From Boletus sp. NGJ (taxonomy: Eukaryota > Basidiomycota > Agaricomycetes > Boletales > Boletaceae), in contig JAGTXK010000075.1 in NCBI GenBank assembly GCA_019096195.1, positions 186,001-250,000 of the forward strand: a stretch of DNA of 64,000 nt, given 5' to 3'. The position numbers and the translations under genes are program-made. How positions within the stretch are numbered: position 1 is the first letter of the stretch; every line of letters begins with the position of its first letter. The notes below the pieces were generated by a model. The model saw nothing but the letters and a program-made list of their open reading frames with translations. It searched no databases and was not told the origin of the DNA. This document shows, piece by piece, positions 46,451 to 58,000 of the stretch.

Positions 46451-47400
46451 GAGGAAATGGGTATTCATCACAATGACTCGAATACAAGGGTATATAGATA
46501 GACTAGATTGGATGACTGTTACAAGCTTGAATCCTGGTTGAAGTAAGTTAGGATACCAGGGAAGTCGGATATATTTGAACCCAATTAAAGTATACTTCCA
46601 CGAGCCTGAGAAACTACTTAGCACTAGTGTTCTGTCGGTTTCAGAGTGGTGGGAAATCAACTGCTGATCACTGACCCGACTGTAGGGCAAGGCTAGTACT
46701 AATCAACCCGTGCCAGCGTCAGGTTTAAACGTTAAACCTTGTCCATCAAACATGGGCCGCAGATTTTCACCACATATGAGACCACCCTGTGGCGCACCAC
46801 GAGGGCGAGGTCGACGTGTTGTTCAGCCAAGTGCTCAGCTCGGAGGACCGCCTAATATCGGACAAGGTGGACGGAGGAGCGACGATCATGATCGTCGCAT
46901 GGAACTTATTGCCACCGTTAGCCGTAGCAGTGGTCTTGAAAAAGACGGTGACTTGTGAGCGCACTAGTGATTTCTGGTCTTGACAACGCTAAGTTGCCCA
47001 GGTTGAAGGAACGCACTGTGCAGGAAGAGTTCAGAACCTTTATCGACAAGAAAGTGCGTTTCAACTTCGGGCTGCTTCACCGATGCCCACTGTTATGCCA
47101 ACATACATTCGATGATGTAGCTCAGAACGTTCTGGGATTTGTATGGGGCCGGTTCTCCTACTAAGTCCCAGATCGAGTCAGTGCAAAAACAGAAGAGGGA
47201 CAACCAGGAGAACATATTAATATTATTCCGTGAGTGAGGTCGAGAATATCGCCTCGCGTAGGTCGGTGTAATTAACCACGATGCTGTGCGTATAGGTAAA
47301 CTGCGCGAGGGACTGTTCGCGTCTGGCCGGAAAGATGGCTTTGCGCTGGAAGGTCAGTGGATTAGTCTGACATCCAAGACATGTCTCGGGTCTCTCAACC
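46451..47400. other. Intergenic or unrecognised small gene
   Basis: Between the ATPase stop and the next clear gene are several overlapping frames at 46710-47164 (for example EVDVLFSQVLSSEDRLISDK, and VQEEFRTFIDKKVRFNFGLL). They look partly coding but do not form a consistent exon chain. They may belong to 5' exons of the gene at 47401 or to a decayed gene. Confidence 0.3.
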
Positions 47401-48069
47401 ATGAACCTAGTCTACGAGACCTCGCTTTACTTGTCGGTTGTCTTCGAGTCGCCAGTGCAAACGTCCATCTTATCTCGTCTTCTGCCAGATGTCTATTCAG
47501 CAACCCCCGCTCCACAGCCATTCCGTCTCACCACCATTCTAATCCTGCTCCTCCACCAACTCGTTATTGCCTTCCCCTCCCAGCAAACGTATTTGGAACA
47601 GGTTAGATACATTGTTCCAAACTTACTGGAACGACCATCCGACGCGTACTTGTGGATCTCATCATTGGCTCGAAGCTTGCGTACCTTGAATTTTGTTCAA
47701 TTCGAGAGGTTGTCACACCCTGACGCCTTCAAACACCTACTTCCCTCGTCCCGTCCGATTGCATCTTCGGATGTCAGGGTCACGACTGTGCTCCAGGATT
47801 TGCCCCGGATTGCGGTACATGCGCTAGTTTCCCGGCTCCGATTGAAAGCACGCGACGAAGCATGGATGGTCGTTCGCAATGTGTACCGGGAACTCTCTTC
47901 GTCTGACGAGACGCAGATGTGGTTGGGAAAACGACTCTTCTTTGACAGTTTTGGTTCCGAAACGACTGTTGTGCGATTTGACGAATGGGTGCGGGAGAGG
48001 TGCCGGGATGGGCAACTTCGGCCCAAGGAAGGGGTCGAGGGCAGGTGGATGGTTTGCAAGGCAAGGTAG
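47401..48069 (+). CDS. Possible SAC3/GANP-type protein
   Basis: This is a single exon of 222 codons beginning MNLVYETSLYLSVVFESPVQ. The protein is helical throughout, with TTILILLLHQLVIAFPSQQT, YIVPNLLERPSDAYLWISSL, RTLNFVQFERLSHPDAFKHL and LPRIAVHALVSRLRLKARDE. It ends in a winged-helix-like part (FDSFGSETTVVRFDEWVRER) and WMVCKAR. The order of a helical repeat, a conserved basic Leu-rich helix and a short winged helix resembles the C-terminal half of SAC3/GANP/SHD1 proteins, which link transcription to mRNA export. The match is by overall pattern, not by a decisive motif. It could also be another PCI-like protein. Upstream exons are possible. Confidence 0.5.
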   Translation: MNLVYETSLYLSVVFESPVQTSILSRLLPDVYSATPAPQPFRLTTILILLLHQLVIAFPSQQTYLEQVRYIVPNLLERPSDAYLWISSLARSLRTLNFVQFERLSHPDAFKHLLPSSRPIASSDVRVTTVLQDLPRIAVHALVSRLRLKARDEAWMVVRNVYRELSSSDETQMWLGKRLFFDSFGSETTVVRFDEWVRERCRDGQLRPKEGVEGRWMVCKAR

Positions 48070-48684
48070 CGTCACTTTTGCACCCGAGTTGCTGTCCCTC
48101 CAAGACAGTTGCAGAGGTACGGTCGCCATTTGAAGCGGCGATGGACTCTTGCTTGCCGACCCCAAGTGTACTACCACATTGCATTCAATATCATCAAAAT
48201 CAGTCATCAACGTACCCACTGCACAACACAACTAGCTGTCGGTTCTCACCGTAAATTGCAGTTCGGATTGTGGCCGCCATGTCGGCTTGGGCGTGGAATG
48301 GCGTGGGTAAATCATGGTGCATATCAGATATCACTGGCATTAACAGCGCTAGTAGCATGCTGGTAGACATGAAAGTCTCACTTGAGAAATGTGTTTGCTT
48401 TCTACGCCTGGGACTGGTACGAATGAGTTTCCAGGGATATCAAGGAGAGTTGGTAGTGAATGATATTAATAGCTTTAAATGCCAAGTACAGAAGTACGTC
48501 CAAGACAAGGTTTACGCCTCGGTGAGTACCCTCGATCAAATTCAGGCTAGGTAACCTTCACAGGTTGTCAGCTTTACTTAAGTGCTCATGCGGCAGTCCG
48601 CTTTCAACGTGTTACTCCCACGTCCTCTTCAACTTGAACTTCGCCAGACGACATAATTTCCCGAACTTCGTTTGACTGCCCGTC
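48070..48684. other. Intergenic, no gene recognised
   Basis: About 615 bases between two plus-strand genes. A frame at 48270-48554 has no domain. The region probably contains a terminator and the promoter of the next gene. Confidence 0.4.
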
Positions 48685-50153
48685 ATGTTGCGATCCGAGT
48701 CCTTACCGACATTCCCGTTCAACGCTGACCTCACGGATTGTCTCCTAATGGCGCTGCCCGATTTCCAGAGTTTGCAGGATTTCATTTCGTGCTCCAAGAC
48801 TGTTTACTCTATCTTTCGATGTCGACAAAACTCTATCCTTGGTGCTGTAGCGCACAGTCAGTTTGGCTCCGCGTTACCACAGGCCCTGCGTCTCGTCAGG
48901 TGCCTCGGCGATACACATTCTTCGATATTGACATACGAACTTCAATGGGAAGCGGATTTTCCCCAAGACTTTGCGATCACTCCAGCACAAGCACGCCTCC
49001 TGCGAGACAATGCTGCCATCGTTCGGGCACTTGAAGATATCTATAGTTGGCGGTAAGCATATTCCGCGCTCTGGGCAGTGTCTTAGTGATCACTTGTTAA
49101 AGAGAGAAGGACCCGAGATCTAGGAGTAGCCGACTCTCAGCCGCCGAGTCGTTGAGATTCCAGCGATCGGTGTACAGGCTCTGGCTTCTCGCTGCGACGT
49201 ACGGGCCAGGAGCACTGGTTGACGAAATGCTCGAACACAACAATGACAACCATCTACAGCTCAAGGATTTATTCGTTAAGAAACAAATAACCTTTTTGTT
49301 GAATTTGGGAGAATTTGAACTCGTAGGCGTCGACGAGGTACATAGGTTCCTCTTGGATCTTGCCAAATGGGCGTTTGTCAAGCGCGCCGCACGACCGACA
49401 CGTGAGTACATGAATGTCAGGCCAATGTCCCCATCTAGTAATCTGTGCTCCCTAGGATTTGGTGATAGAGACGATATTTATCTCGTCTGGAGTGGGCCAG
49501 CGGTCACATTAGACGCCTTCAGGGGAAAATGGCCATCTTTCCGTCCTATCGATTCGCAATGGTATAGCACATGGCTCGCCATGACCCGCGCTTTCTTTGC
49601 AACAGAGACTGCGTCAATCACCGGTGGGAGAGTACTGTCACTTCAACAGCGCTTTGTGCTCGATGATTACTTCTTGAAAACCATTGATTGTGTGTTCTTC
49701 AGACCATTTATTATAATGAATGTGGCCTACCTACTTTCCACAGGCGGCCGATGTCAAGGATTGCCCTTTCTCTCCGGAAGAGATTCGTTGTGGAGTGTTT
49801 GCAGTAAGTCGACTTTCCAGCAGCTCGTTCATGAAAAATAACTGGATATCATCATAGATTGGGAATACATGATCCTAGCTATTACTCCCTCTCGCCTGGG
49901 GAGTTTCTTGTCACTCGAGGGGAGACGGCCGCTCGAGTTGCTCGTTTCTTTCACAGAGGCGGTCAAGTCGATCCCATACCCCCAGTTCATCGAGGAGATT
50001 TTTAATATCCGTTCAGAGCGGTACAAGGATTGGAAAAGGGACGATTGGTTATGTACTCACTGCATGACCAAGTTGTTGTCGGACAACGTTCAGGCCTGGT
50101 TCGACGAAAGGACAACGAAGCTTGGCGGGCACAAATATCGCTCAACACCCTGA
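48685..50153 (+). CDS. F-box-like protein with Cys-rich C-terminus
   Basis: The start is MLRSESLPTFPFNADLTDC at 48685. The N-terminal part (DLTDCLLMALPDFQSLQDFI then SCSKTVYSIFRCRQNSIL) has the leucine spacing of a degenerate F-box. A long helical middle follows with SVYRLWLLAATYGPGALVDE, HRFLLDLAKWAFVKRAARP, DDIYLVWSGPAVTLDAF and FVLDDYFLKTIDCVFFRPF. The C-terminus has WKRDDWLCTHCMTKLLSDNV followed by QAWFDERTTK, a Cys-X2-Cys stretch typical of a widespread mushroom family of F-box-like proteins of unknown role. In relatives as I recall them, further Cys residues follow. Here the frame stops soon after at 50153, so the end may be truncated or spliced differently. Three introns are needed. 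Confidence 0.6.
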
Positions 50154-50511
50154 TATTCTGCCCTGGTGAACTAGAGGGGGGACTGAATTGTCAAATGTTC
50201 ACTTGTGACCCATCCCTTAGTAGTTAGTAGTGATATCAGTTTAATTCAGTCTCTTGTTCGCTGACTGGGATGACATAACTTTCAGCAACACAGTTCTATG
50301 CGTATGATGTCTAATTATCCTCTCGTCCACGGTGAGGGTAGTAATATATCCGCACTCATTGTCAATTCTTCCGCTCTTGTAATATGATTAGCGATCAATT
50401 GGTATACACGCCCTTGAGCCTTCTAACCAGCATGCAACAACTGAGATTCGCGGCAACTGTAACCAACTTGCCTGACTCAGGAGCTGGAGATGATCCGCCA
50501 TGTTGACCAAG
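50154..50511. other. Convergent 3' region
   Basis: About 360 bases between the convergent ends of the F-box-like gene and RanGAP. AT-rich, with no frame of interest. Confidence 0.5.
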
Positions 50512-51741
50512 TCAATGAATAGTGACTTTGCTCATGATGTCAGAGAGCGTGTTCACGTCCCCTTCGAGCTTCCGAGCTTCCTCGGATGGCACCTGTTCTT
50601 CTACCACTTCAACTTCTCCTTCCTCTTCCGCGTCCTCTTCCTCTTTCCTCCTCATACGCAAATACCTTTCCACTGCGCTGTTTCATAATTAGTCGGATGG
50701 CGTCAATGTCTTCCTCGGATTCTTCGTCAACGTCATTCCATTGCAGTTCTAGCCTCCTCAGCTTGGGCAAGGAGGTCATTGAGTTCGAAAAGAACCTGAA
50801 TGTCGACGCATTGAGGTTGTTGTTCTGGAGCACCAGAGTCACCAGGTTCTGGTTTAATCCTTCTGCAAGCTTCTGCAAAGGCGGTGGTACCTCATCATCA
50901 CCTTCCTCTGACAATACGCAGTCCGAGAAAATGAGGGTCTCCAAGGCAGACATTTTTGGAAGGGCATGTGCCCATGCGTCGACAGCTGCCTTGGATCCGT
51001 CTTTGATGAATGTATTGTCCTGAAGATCGAGATACCGTAGATTTGGGCACTTGGATAAACCTTCAGCCAGTGCGTGTATCCCCTCAGTCCAAATGGCATT
51101 CTGCGGAAGCCTGACCTCCACCAGCGTTCCATGTTCAGCGAAAGCATCTGCCCATGCAGACGCGGATCCGTTTTCAAGCCTATTCCTGCCACAAATGACG
51201 GTCTTCAAGTTTGACGTCAAGCCCTTCTCCTTGCTCAATTCTGCTGCCCTCTTCAGCCAGTTCGCGATCATTATCCCTGCCTCTGGGCCCAGACCGTTGT
51301 TATTGAGCCGAAGGATCTCGAAATGGTTATGCTCGAGAAGGTTGCGCAATGGTTCAACAGAGCGAACGCCGAAAGCGTTGTCGCTGAGGTTTATTTCTAC
51401 GAGTGTTGTTTTGTGCTCAACAGCGTCACATAAAGCCTTCAGTGCGTCTGGAATCTCGGAGATGAGACGACCAGTGAAGATATCGGCAAAGTCTGCGACC
51501 TGGCCCACGATCAGGGACCGGAAGAAAATACACGGCTGACAGGAAGTACCTTCAAGTTCTGTGTCTTCTCCAAAAAGTTTGCAAACTCCCGCGCAGCTTC
51601 GATACCGATGGTGTTACCTCCCAGGTGAACCTCTTCGATTAATGTGGGGTCGAAGCCTTCAAGGAGCGGTACAACGTCCGCCGCGGTATTGAGCTTGAGA
51701 GTTCGACCTCTGATATCTAGGATTTTTGTATCTCTGACCAT
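50512..51741 (-). CDS. rna1: Ran GTPase-activating protein (Rna1 type), tail frameshift
   Basis: RanGAP stimulates GTP hydrolysis by Ran in the cytoplasm and so maintains nuclear transport direction. The start is MVRDTKILDIRGRTLKLNTA at 51741. One intron near 51500-51550 separates the first exon (ending FLEKTQNLK) from the leucine-rich repeats: VADFADIFTGRLISEIPDAL with the family Arg of TGR, VEINLSDNAFGVRSVEPL, ILRLNNNGLGPEAGIMIA, VICGRNRLENGSA, VRLPQNAIWTEGI, LRYLDLQDNTFIKDGS and RRLELQWNDVDEESEED. The acidic tail begins VFAYEEE. In that frame the protein would end RGRGRGRGRRS at about 50609. One base apart, the DNA encodes EEEDAEEEGEVEVVEEQ and more, as expected of the family, ending at 50512. 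See the finding on this shift. Confidence 0.88.
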
Positions 51742-52013
51742 TTCTGTGCGATGAAGATGAAGATGAAGATGATGGACGACGTTAGCTCGAGACAAAAGGC
51801 CGAACTTGACCCACACCGGTGGTAAAATCGATAACCCATAAGAGGAAGTCGTAGTATTGACTTGATTTGCTTGCGGTCACGTGCACGAAGCGTGGTCGAT
51901 GCATCGCGAGTGATTTTTCTGCTTCAACATCGACGAGCTCGAGGTCGCTTGCTATCTGAGTCGTGCGCGGTTGGGCATACTCCTCTCAACGCAGCCGTTA
52001 TTGACAGCTCATC
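51742..52013. promoter_or_regulatory. Shared promoter interval of rna1 and mdn1
   Basis: The 272 bp between two divergent start codons must contain the 5' regions of both genes. Both serve nuclear transport or export, so coordinated control is plausible but not shown. A TCATCTTCATCTTCATCTTC-type run (about 51750-51775) lies in the rna1 leader. Confidence 0.5.
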
Positions 52014-55000
52014 ATGTCGCTTCATAATAGACTCAACGATCCTCTTACGATCAACCTCTCAAAACAGGCACGAGCGTTGCTCGCCATCTTGCCTCCAGAC
52101 TCGACATATTCGATCCAAATATCACTTGCATCATCACCCAAAACATTGCTTTTAACCTTATCGAAACTACTAGCAGTTCCCTCTCTCACTGTGCCAATAT
52201 CTGACCTTTTTCGACCCTTGTTGGTCGACCTGTGCGCAAGATGGCTAGATGACCAAGAGGACCTCGATGATAGATTCGCTGCTCTTTGCATGTTGATAGA
52301 AAACCACGAGGAACTTTTTTCGTGAGCCCTCTTTGATTTCTACCTTCAAATTCTTAATTGTCGGATAGAATTTTGTCTACCTTCTTGCGTCGGCCATGTT
52401 TCTCGCAAGGCCCGTTGAGCTTTGTCGAAGAGTGTCAATCCATTGCCATGTTGGATGCAATACGTCTCCATCACCTGCTTCTTGCTTACTATCGCCTGCT
52501 TCGAGCCAACCGCCTACTTCCCGGCGACTTGCTCTGGCCCATCTCACATTTATCAACTCTCTTCACTGCACCTCACCCCGACTCTGCAGTCAAGTACTTG
52601 GCAATCAGGTGTTATTCGCTGCACACGGGTATGGCCGAAGTGGAGCGCGTCCAATTAGAGACACGAGTTCTCGGTGAGCCAGGTGTGGTTGAGTGTCCAC
52701 TCTCGTATGGAAAAAATATTGACGGGAGTCGAATTACCATCGATGGATGGTTAATGCCCGTGATGGAGCTTGAGCGGATTCATCGTAGCCGCAATTCCAT
52801 CGCTGCCGCCTCCGACTTCTATTCGTTCGAAGGTGACAGAGTTCAACCCTTAACCAGTGGTGATTTATCGTAAGACTCTTCGTTCTGAGAGATATTCTTA
52901 CCTCGTTCTAAAATCTCTTTGCCAGCTCATGGACTGCCAATATTCATGGCATACTTATGCTCAAATATTGCCCCTTCCCTCCTTTCTCCGTAGAGGTCGT
53001 CACAACGCCTTCAGCAATCGAAGCGTTGGGACAGCTTGCAACTTATACATCCCTCCGATTACCTACTCTCATTACTTCCCCCCCTTCGTCTGGAAAGTCA
53101 CTTTTCCTCTCGCAGCTTGCCTCTATGGTATACCCTGAGGCAAATGATCAGATTGTCACCGTACATCTTGCCGACACATCACTTGACCCTCGCTCACTTC
53201 TCGGATCCTACGTTTCCTCTCCGACGCAACTTGGAACATTCGAATGGAAAGATGGTGTACTTACTCGTGCTATGAGAGAAGGGAAATGGTTAGTCTTGAA
53301 GGACATTGATCGTGCAAGTATGGAAGTGTTGGGTCTTATCAAGCCCCTTGCCGAGTCTCTGGCTCCCGGCACATGGATTGGCAACCGCGCGAGCATAGAC
53401 ATTCCCAACAGAGGCAGAGTGAGGGCCTCAGAACGCTTTGCTATCTTCGCGACACGTTCAGTAGTCCCATCGACAAGCGGAAGCTTTCCGAGCCCGATCT
53501 TTTATGGGGCGCACAAGTTCCAGGAGCTTGTAGTCGAGGCGCCAACATCAGACGAAATCAAGATGATTATTGTATCGCGGTTCCCTAAGCTAGGGGAGCC
53601 GCTTGCACGGGGGATCTTGCAAATCTGGGCCGGTGTTCAGAGTCTAGGCACGACGGCCTCGGGTAGGTCTGTTGGCTTGAGGGAACTTGAAAAGTATTGT
53701 CGTCGAGTGGAAGCACTCCTCCCATCATCCCATAATTCCATGAATGTGGAAATTCCCAATCAAGACGTCATTCCTCTCGCCACACTCTTCCCGAATCTTG
53801 CGTTTCGAGAGGAACTTTTCCTTGAAGCCAGGGATGTCTTTTTCGGTGCAGGCGCCCTTACAGCTTCAGCTCAAGCTAACTTTGATCACATCGCTGCTCT
53901 TGTTGCTGATCATATCGGCCTAGACCTTGAACGTCGTCGGTGGGCGCTCAGTGGGCGAGTTCCCGCGTTCGAGGAGGAGAAAGATGGAAACGGTGATATC
54001 ATTGCTGTTGGAATTGGCCGCGTACGTCTCCTTGCCCGACCTCCAAAGCCGATGTTTCTCATTGCACCAACACGTCCCTTCGCGGTGCACAAACCTGCAG
54101 TGTGCCTTCTTTCACGAATCGCCACTGCCATATCCCATTGTGAACCTGTACTCTTGACTGGAGAGACTGGTACTGGAAAGACTAGCGCCATCACTCATCT
54201 TGCTTCTTTGCTCCGCCGCCCCCTGATTTCCCTCAATCTCTCTCATCAAACGGAATCCTCAGACCTACTTGGTGGTTTTAAGCCAGTTGATACTCGCATT
54301 CCTGCTTCGGAGCTTCATGCAGAGTTTTTGGAGCTTTTTGGAAATACCTTCAGTCGGAAGAAGAATATCAAGTTTGAGGAATCTGTCAGGAGAGCGGTCC
54401 AGGACAGCAAATGGAGGAGAGCGGTGGTTCTTTGGAGAGAGTCGGTGCGGCTTGCCAAGGAGCGGATCGAGTCAAAATTCAATGAAGACGCACAGTGAGT
54501 GTCGAACCTCGAATACTACTGGCTTCTAATAAATTTTCAGGGAGTCCCCTCTGGCCTCCACGGAAGTGGATGGGCCGAGGAAACGGAGAAAAGTCGACCA
54601 AACGCTGCTTCGACAGTCTGCAGAGGCCTGGGACAAGTTCCAACGTGACATTGACGAGTTCGACATGCAACATATTCAAGGACAGGGCAAATTTGCCTTC
54701 GACTTTGTGGAGGGCCCTCTCGTCAAGGCGCTCCGCTCTGGCGATTGGTGTGTTTCCTTATGTTGATCATTCATCAAGTTTGTATCTGACCTGTCATTAG
54801 GATACTTCTTGACGAAATCAACTTGGCAAGTCCGGAAACCCTTGAATGCATTACCGGACTTCTTAGCGGCCCAACAGCATCCATTGTTTTGACCGAGAAA
54901 GGTTCCCTAGAGGCAATTCCCCGTCATCCTGATTTTCGCCTCTTTGCTTGCATGAATCCCGCGACAGACGTCGGGAAAAAGGACCTCCCTCCGAACATCA

Positions 55001-58000
55001 GAGCACGGTTCACCGAGATTGACGTTCCCCCGCCAGATGCTGACCGCGAAACTCTTCTTAGCATCATTCACCAATATATTGGTCACTGCGCAGTTGGAGA
55101 TAAAGCTGCCATCATGGATATCGCTGACTTTTATGCCACTCTCAAACAACTGGCGGAGGGTCGCCAGTTGGCTGACGGATCAAATCATCGTCCTCACTAT
55201 AGCATGCGGACGCTTACGCGTGCTCTTACGTTTGCGGCTGACATCTCGCCAAAGTACGGCTTGCGACGAGGGTTATGGGAAGGTTGCCTAATGGCGTTTA
55301 CCATGGTGCTTGATGGGCCCAGTGCGGATATTGCCGCGAGTCTTGCACACAAGCACATCCTTTCTGGAGTCCGTAATCCTAAATCCTTGTTGACGAAGGA
55401 GCCTTCCCATCCTATTTCTCGCTCTGTCGACGAGTTCGTCAAGTTCGGCCCGTTTTACCTGGAAAAGGGCTCACTCCACGTCGATCCAGTGGAGGATTAC
55501 ATCACGACTCCTTCGGTGGAAAAGAAGCTGGTTGATCTTGCCCGCATTGTCCTCACTCGTCGTTTTCCGGTGCTTATCGAAGGCCCGACGTCCAGTGGAA
55601 AAACCAGTGCGGTGGAGTATCTCGCTCGCCGAACTGGTCATCGATTCATCCGCATCAATAACCACGAACACACCGATATTCAGGAATATATTGGGTCTTA
55701 CGTTTCCGATCCAGCCACCGGGAAGTTGGTATTCAAGGATGGTCTGCTTGTCCATGCTCTCAGATGCGGTCATTGGATCGTGTTGGATGAGTTGAACCTC
55801 GCACCAACGGATGTTCTTGAAGCCCTGAATCGACTACTAGATGACAATCGCGAATTGGTCATTCCGGAAACTCACGAAGTTGTCCGGCCTCATCCTCACT
55901 TCATGCTCTTCGCCACACAGAACCCGCCGGGCTTATACGCCGGTCGAAAAGTTTTGTCCCGCGCCTTCCGCAACCGTTTCCTCGAAGTTCACTTTCAAGA
56001 TGTGCCGCAGGCGGAGCTGGAAGCCATCCTGTGCCAACGATGTCGAATTGCTCCCTCCTATGGACAAAGGATTGTCAGCGTCTTCCGAGAGTTGCAAAAC
56101 CGCCGACAAAGTGGGCGTGTTTTCGAAAGTAAACAAGGATTTGCCACCCTCCGAGACCTGTTCAGGTGGGCTGGCAGAGATGCTATAGGGTACCAGGAAC
56201 TTGCAGAAAACGGTTACATGCTCCTTGCAGAACGAGCTCGGAGCATTGAGGACAAATTTGTGGTCAAGGAAGTCATAGAGAGTGTTATGAAGGTTCGGAT
56301 CGACGAGAAATCGCTGTACAATCTACATGGCCCTGAAGTCGAATCATACATCGGATGCCCCGTACCTTCATCCTCACAAGTTGTCTGGACTCACGCTATG
56401 CGACGGTTATTCGTCCTGGTTTCTAGGGCTTTGAGGTCCAACGAGCCGGTTTTACTGGTGGGAGAGACTGGTTCTGGCAAGACATCTGTTTGCCAATTAT
56501 ATGCCGAAGTCGTGTCCAAGCACCTGCACACACTCAGTTGTCATCAAAATACGGAAACGGCAGACCTGATCGGTGGCTTGCGACCAGTGCGCAGTCGTGG
56601 AACGGCTTCTTCAGAGGTTTATCGTGATGCATTGTCTCTGCTCGCTCGCGCTGGTATCGTCAACGCACCCACAGATACTCAGGGAATACTCAACCAGATC
56701 ACCGTGCTATTGAAGACGGTTATCGACCCCTCGCTAGAAGCCGCTCTCCGGGACTCACAGAAGAACCTTCTCGTGTCTGAGGCCCTGTTTGAATGGCATG
56801 ATGGTCCTCTTATCCGAGCCATGTGGGGCGGCGATATCTTCCTGCTTGATGAGATATCGCTGGCGGACGACTCTGTGCTTGAGAGGCTTAACAGCGCGCT
56901 GGAGCCAGATCGGACCATTGTACTTGCTGAGCGAGGGGGTACAGACGGAGAATATCCTGCTGTGCGTGCAGCCGATTCCTTCAAGCTTCTCGCGACGATG
57001 AATCCGGGAGGTGATTACGGGAAGAAGGAACTATCCCCTGCCCTTCGGAACCGTTTCACAGAGATTTGGGTACCCCCAGTTGACGACCCATCTGACCTTG
57101 GGATGATTGTCGAGAGTTCCTGGGCCTACGACGCGTTGAGAGTCTTCACTCTGCCACTTTTGCGGTTTGCCGAATGGATGTGTGAGAGACTTGGCGACCG
57201 CTCTATTTGTACGTTGAGAGACATGCTGGTGAGTAATCTTGGAAGACATCTCACCACATTCCTTATTACTCTTTTCCAGGCCTGGGTCGCGTTCTCGAAT
57301 GCTGTGTTCAGTCTTGATAGAGAAAATGCGATGCCAGCAGGCGAGATATTTGTAAGTTGACGAGCTTTATTACAGGTTCGAGAATTTCATTCATAATCCA
57401 GCACCATGGAGCCCACATGACCTTTCTGGATGGATTGGGTTCCTTACCACAAACGGCGACATATTCGCTACAGACCCTGCAGCAAATCAAGGATGAGGCC
57501 GTTCGCAAGTTACACCAACTTGTCACGTTTAATGCGCGGGACACGTCCTCTCACCCCTGTGATCCGTCTGCCTTCGTTCAATTTGGCCCTTTCGCACTCC
57601 CCAAGGGACCAGCAAACATCACGATGCACACCTTCAATCTTCAAGCGCCGACTGCCTACGAGAATGCTCTGCGAGTGGTCAGGGCCTGCCAAGTCTGCAA
57701 GCCAATCCTCCTAGAGGGGAGCCCAGGGGTTGGGAAAACGTCCCTCATCATTGCCTTGGCAAAGAATGCCGGTTACCACCTGTGTCGTATCAATCTTTCA
57801 GACCAGACCGATCTGATAGACTTATTCGGCTCTGACTTACCTGTTGAAAATGGTGCCCCAGGAGAGTTTGCCTGGAAAGATGCAGAATTTCTACAAGCAT
57901 TGCAACAGGGCCACTGGGTTCTTCTCGACGAGATGAACCTCGCGCCTCAGGCGGTCTTGGAAGGCCTGAATGCGGTACTGGATCATCGAGGCACGGTTTA

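Noticed and set aside
47286-47606. 106-codon frame (KLREGLFASGRKDGF...) as a separate gene
   Set aside because: It overlaps the clear frame starting at 47401 in another phase; only its first part could be an exon, and no splice was proven.
50586-51023. A 145-codon plus-strand Ser-rich frame
   Set aside because: It is antisense to RanGAP leucine-rich repeats, which are unmistakable on the minus strand.
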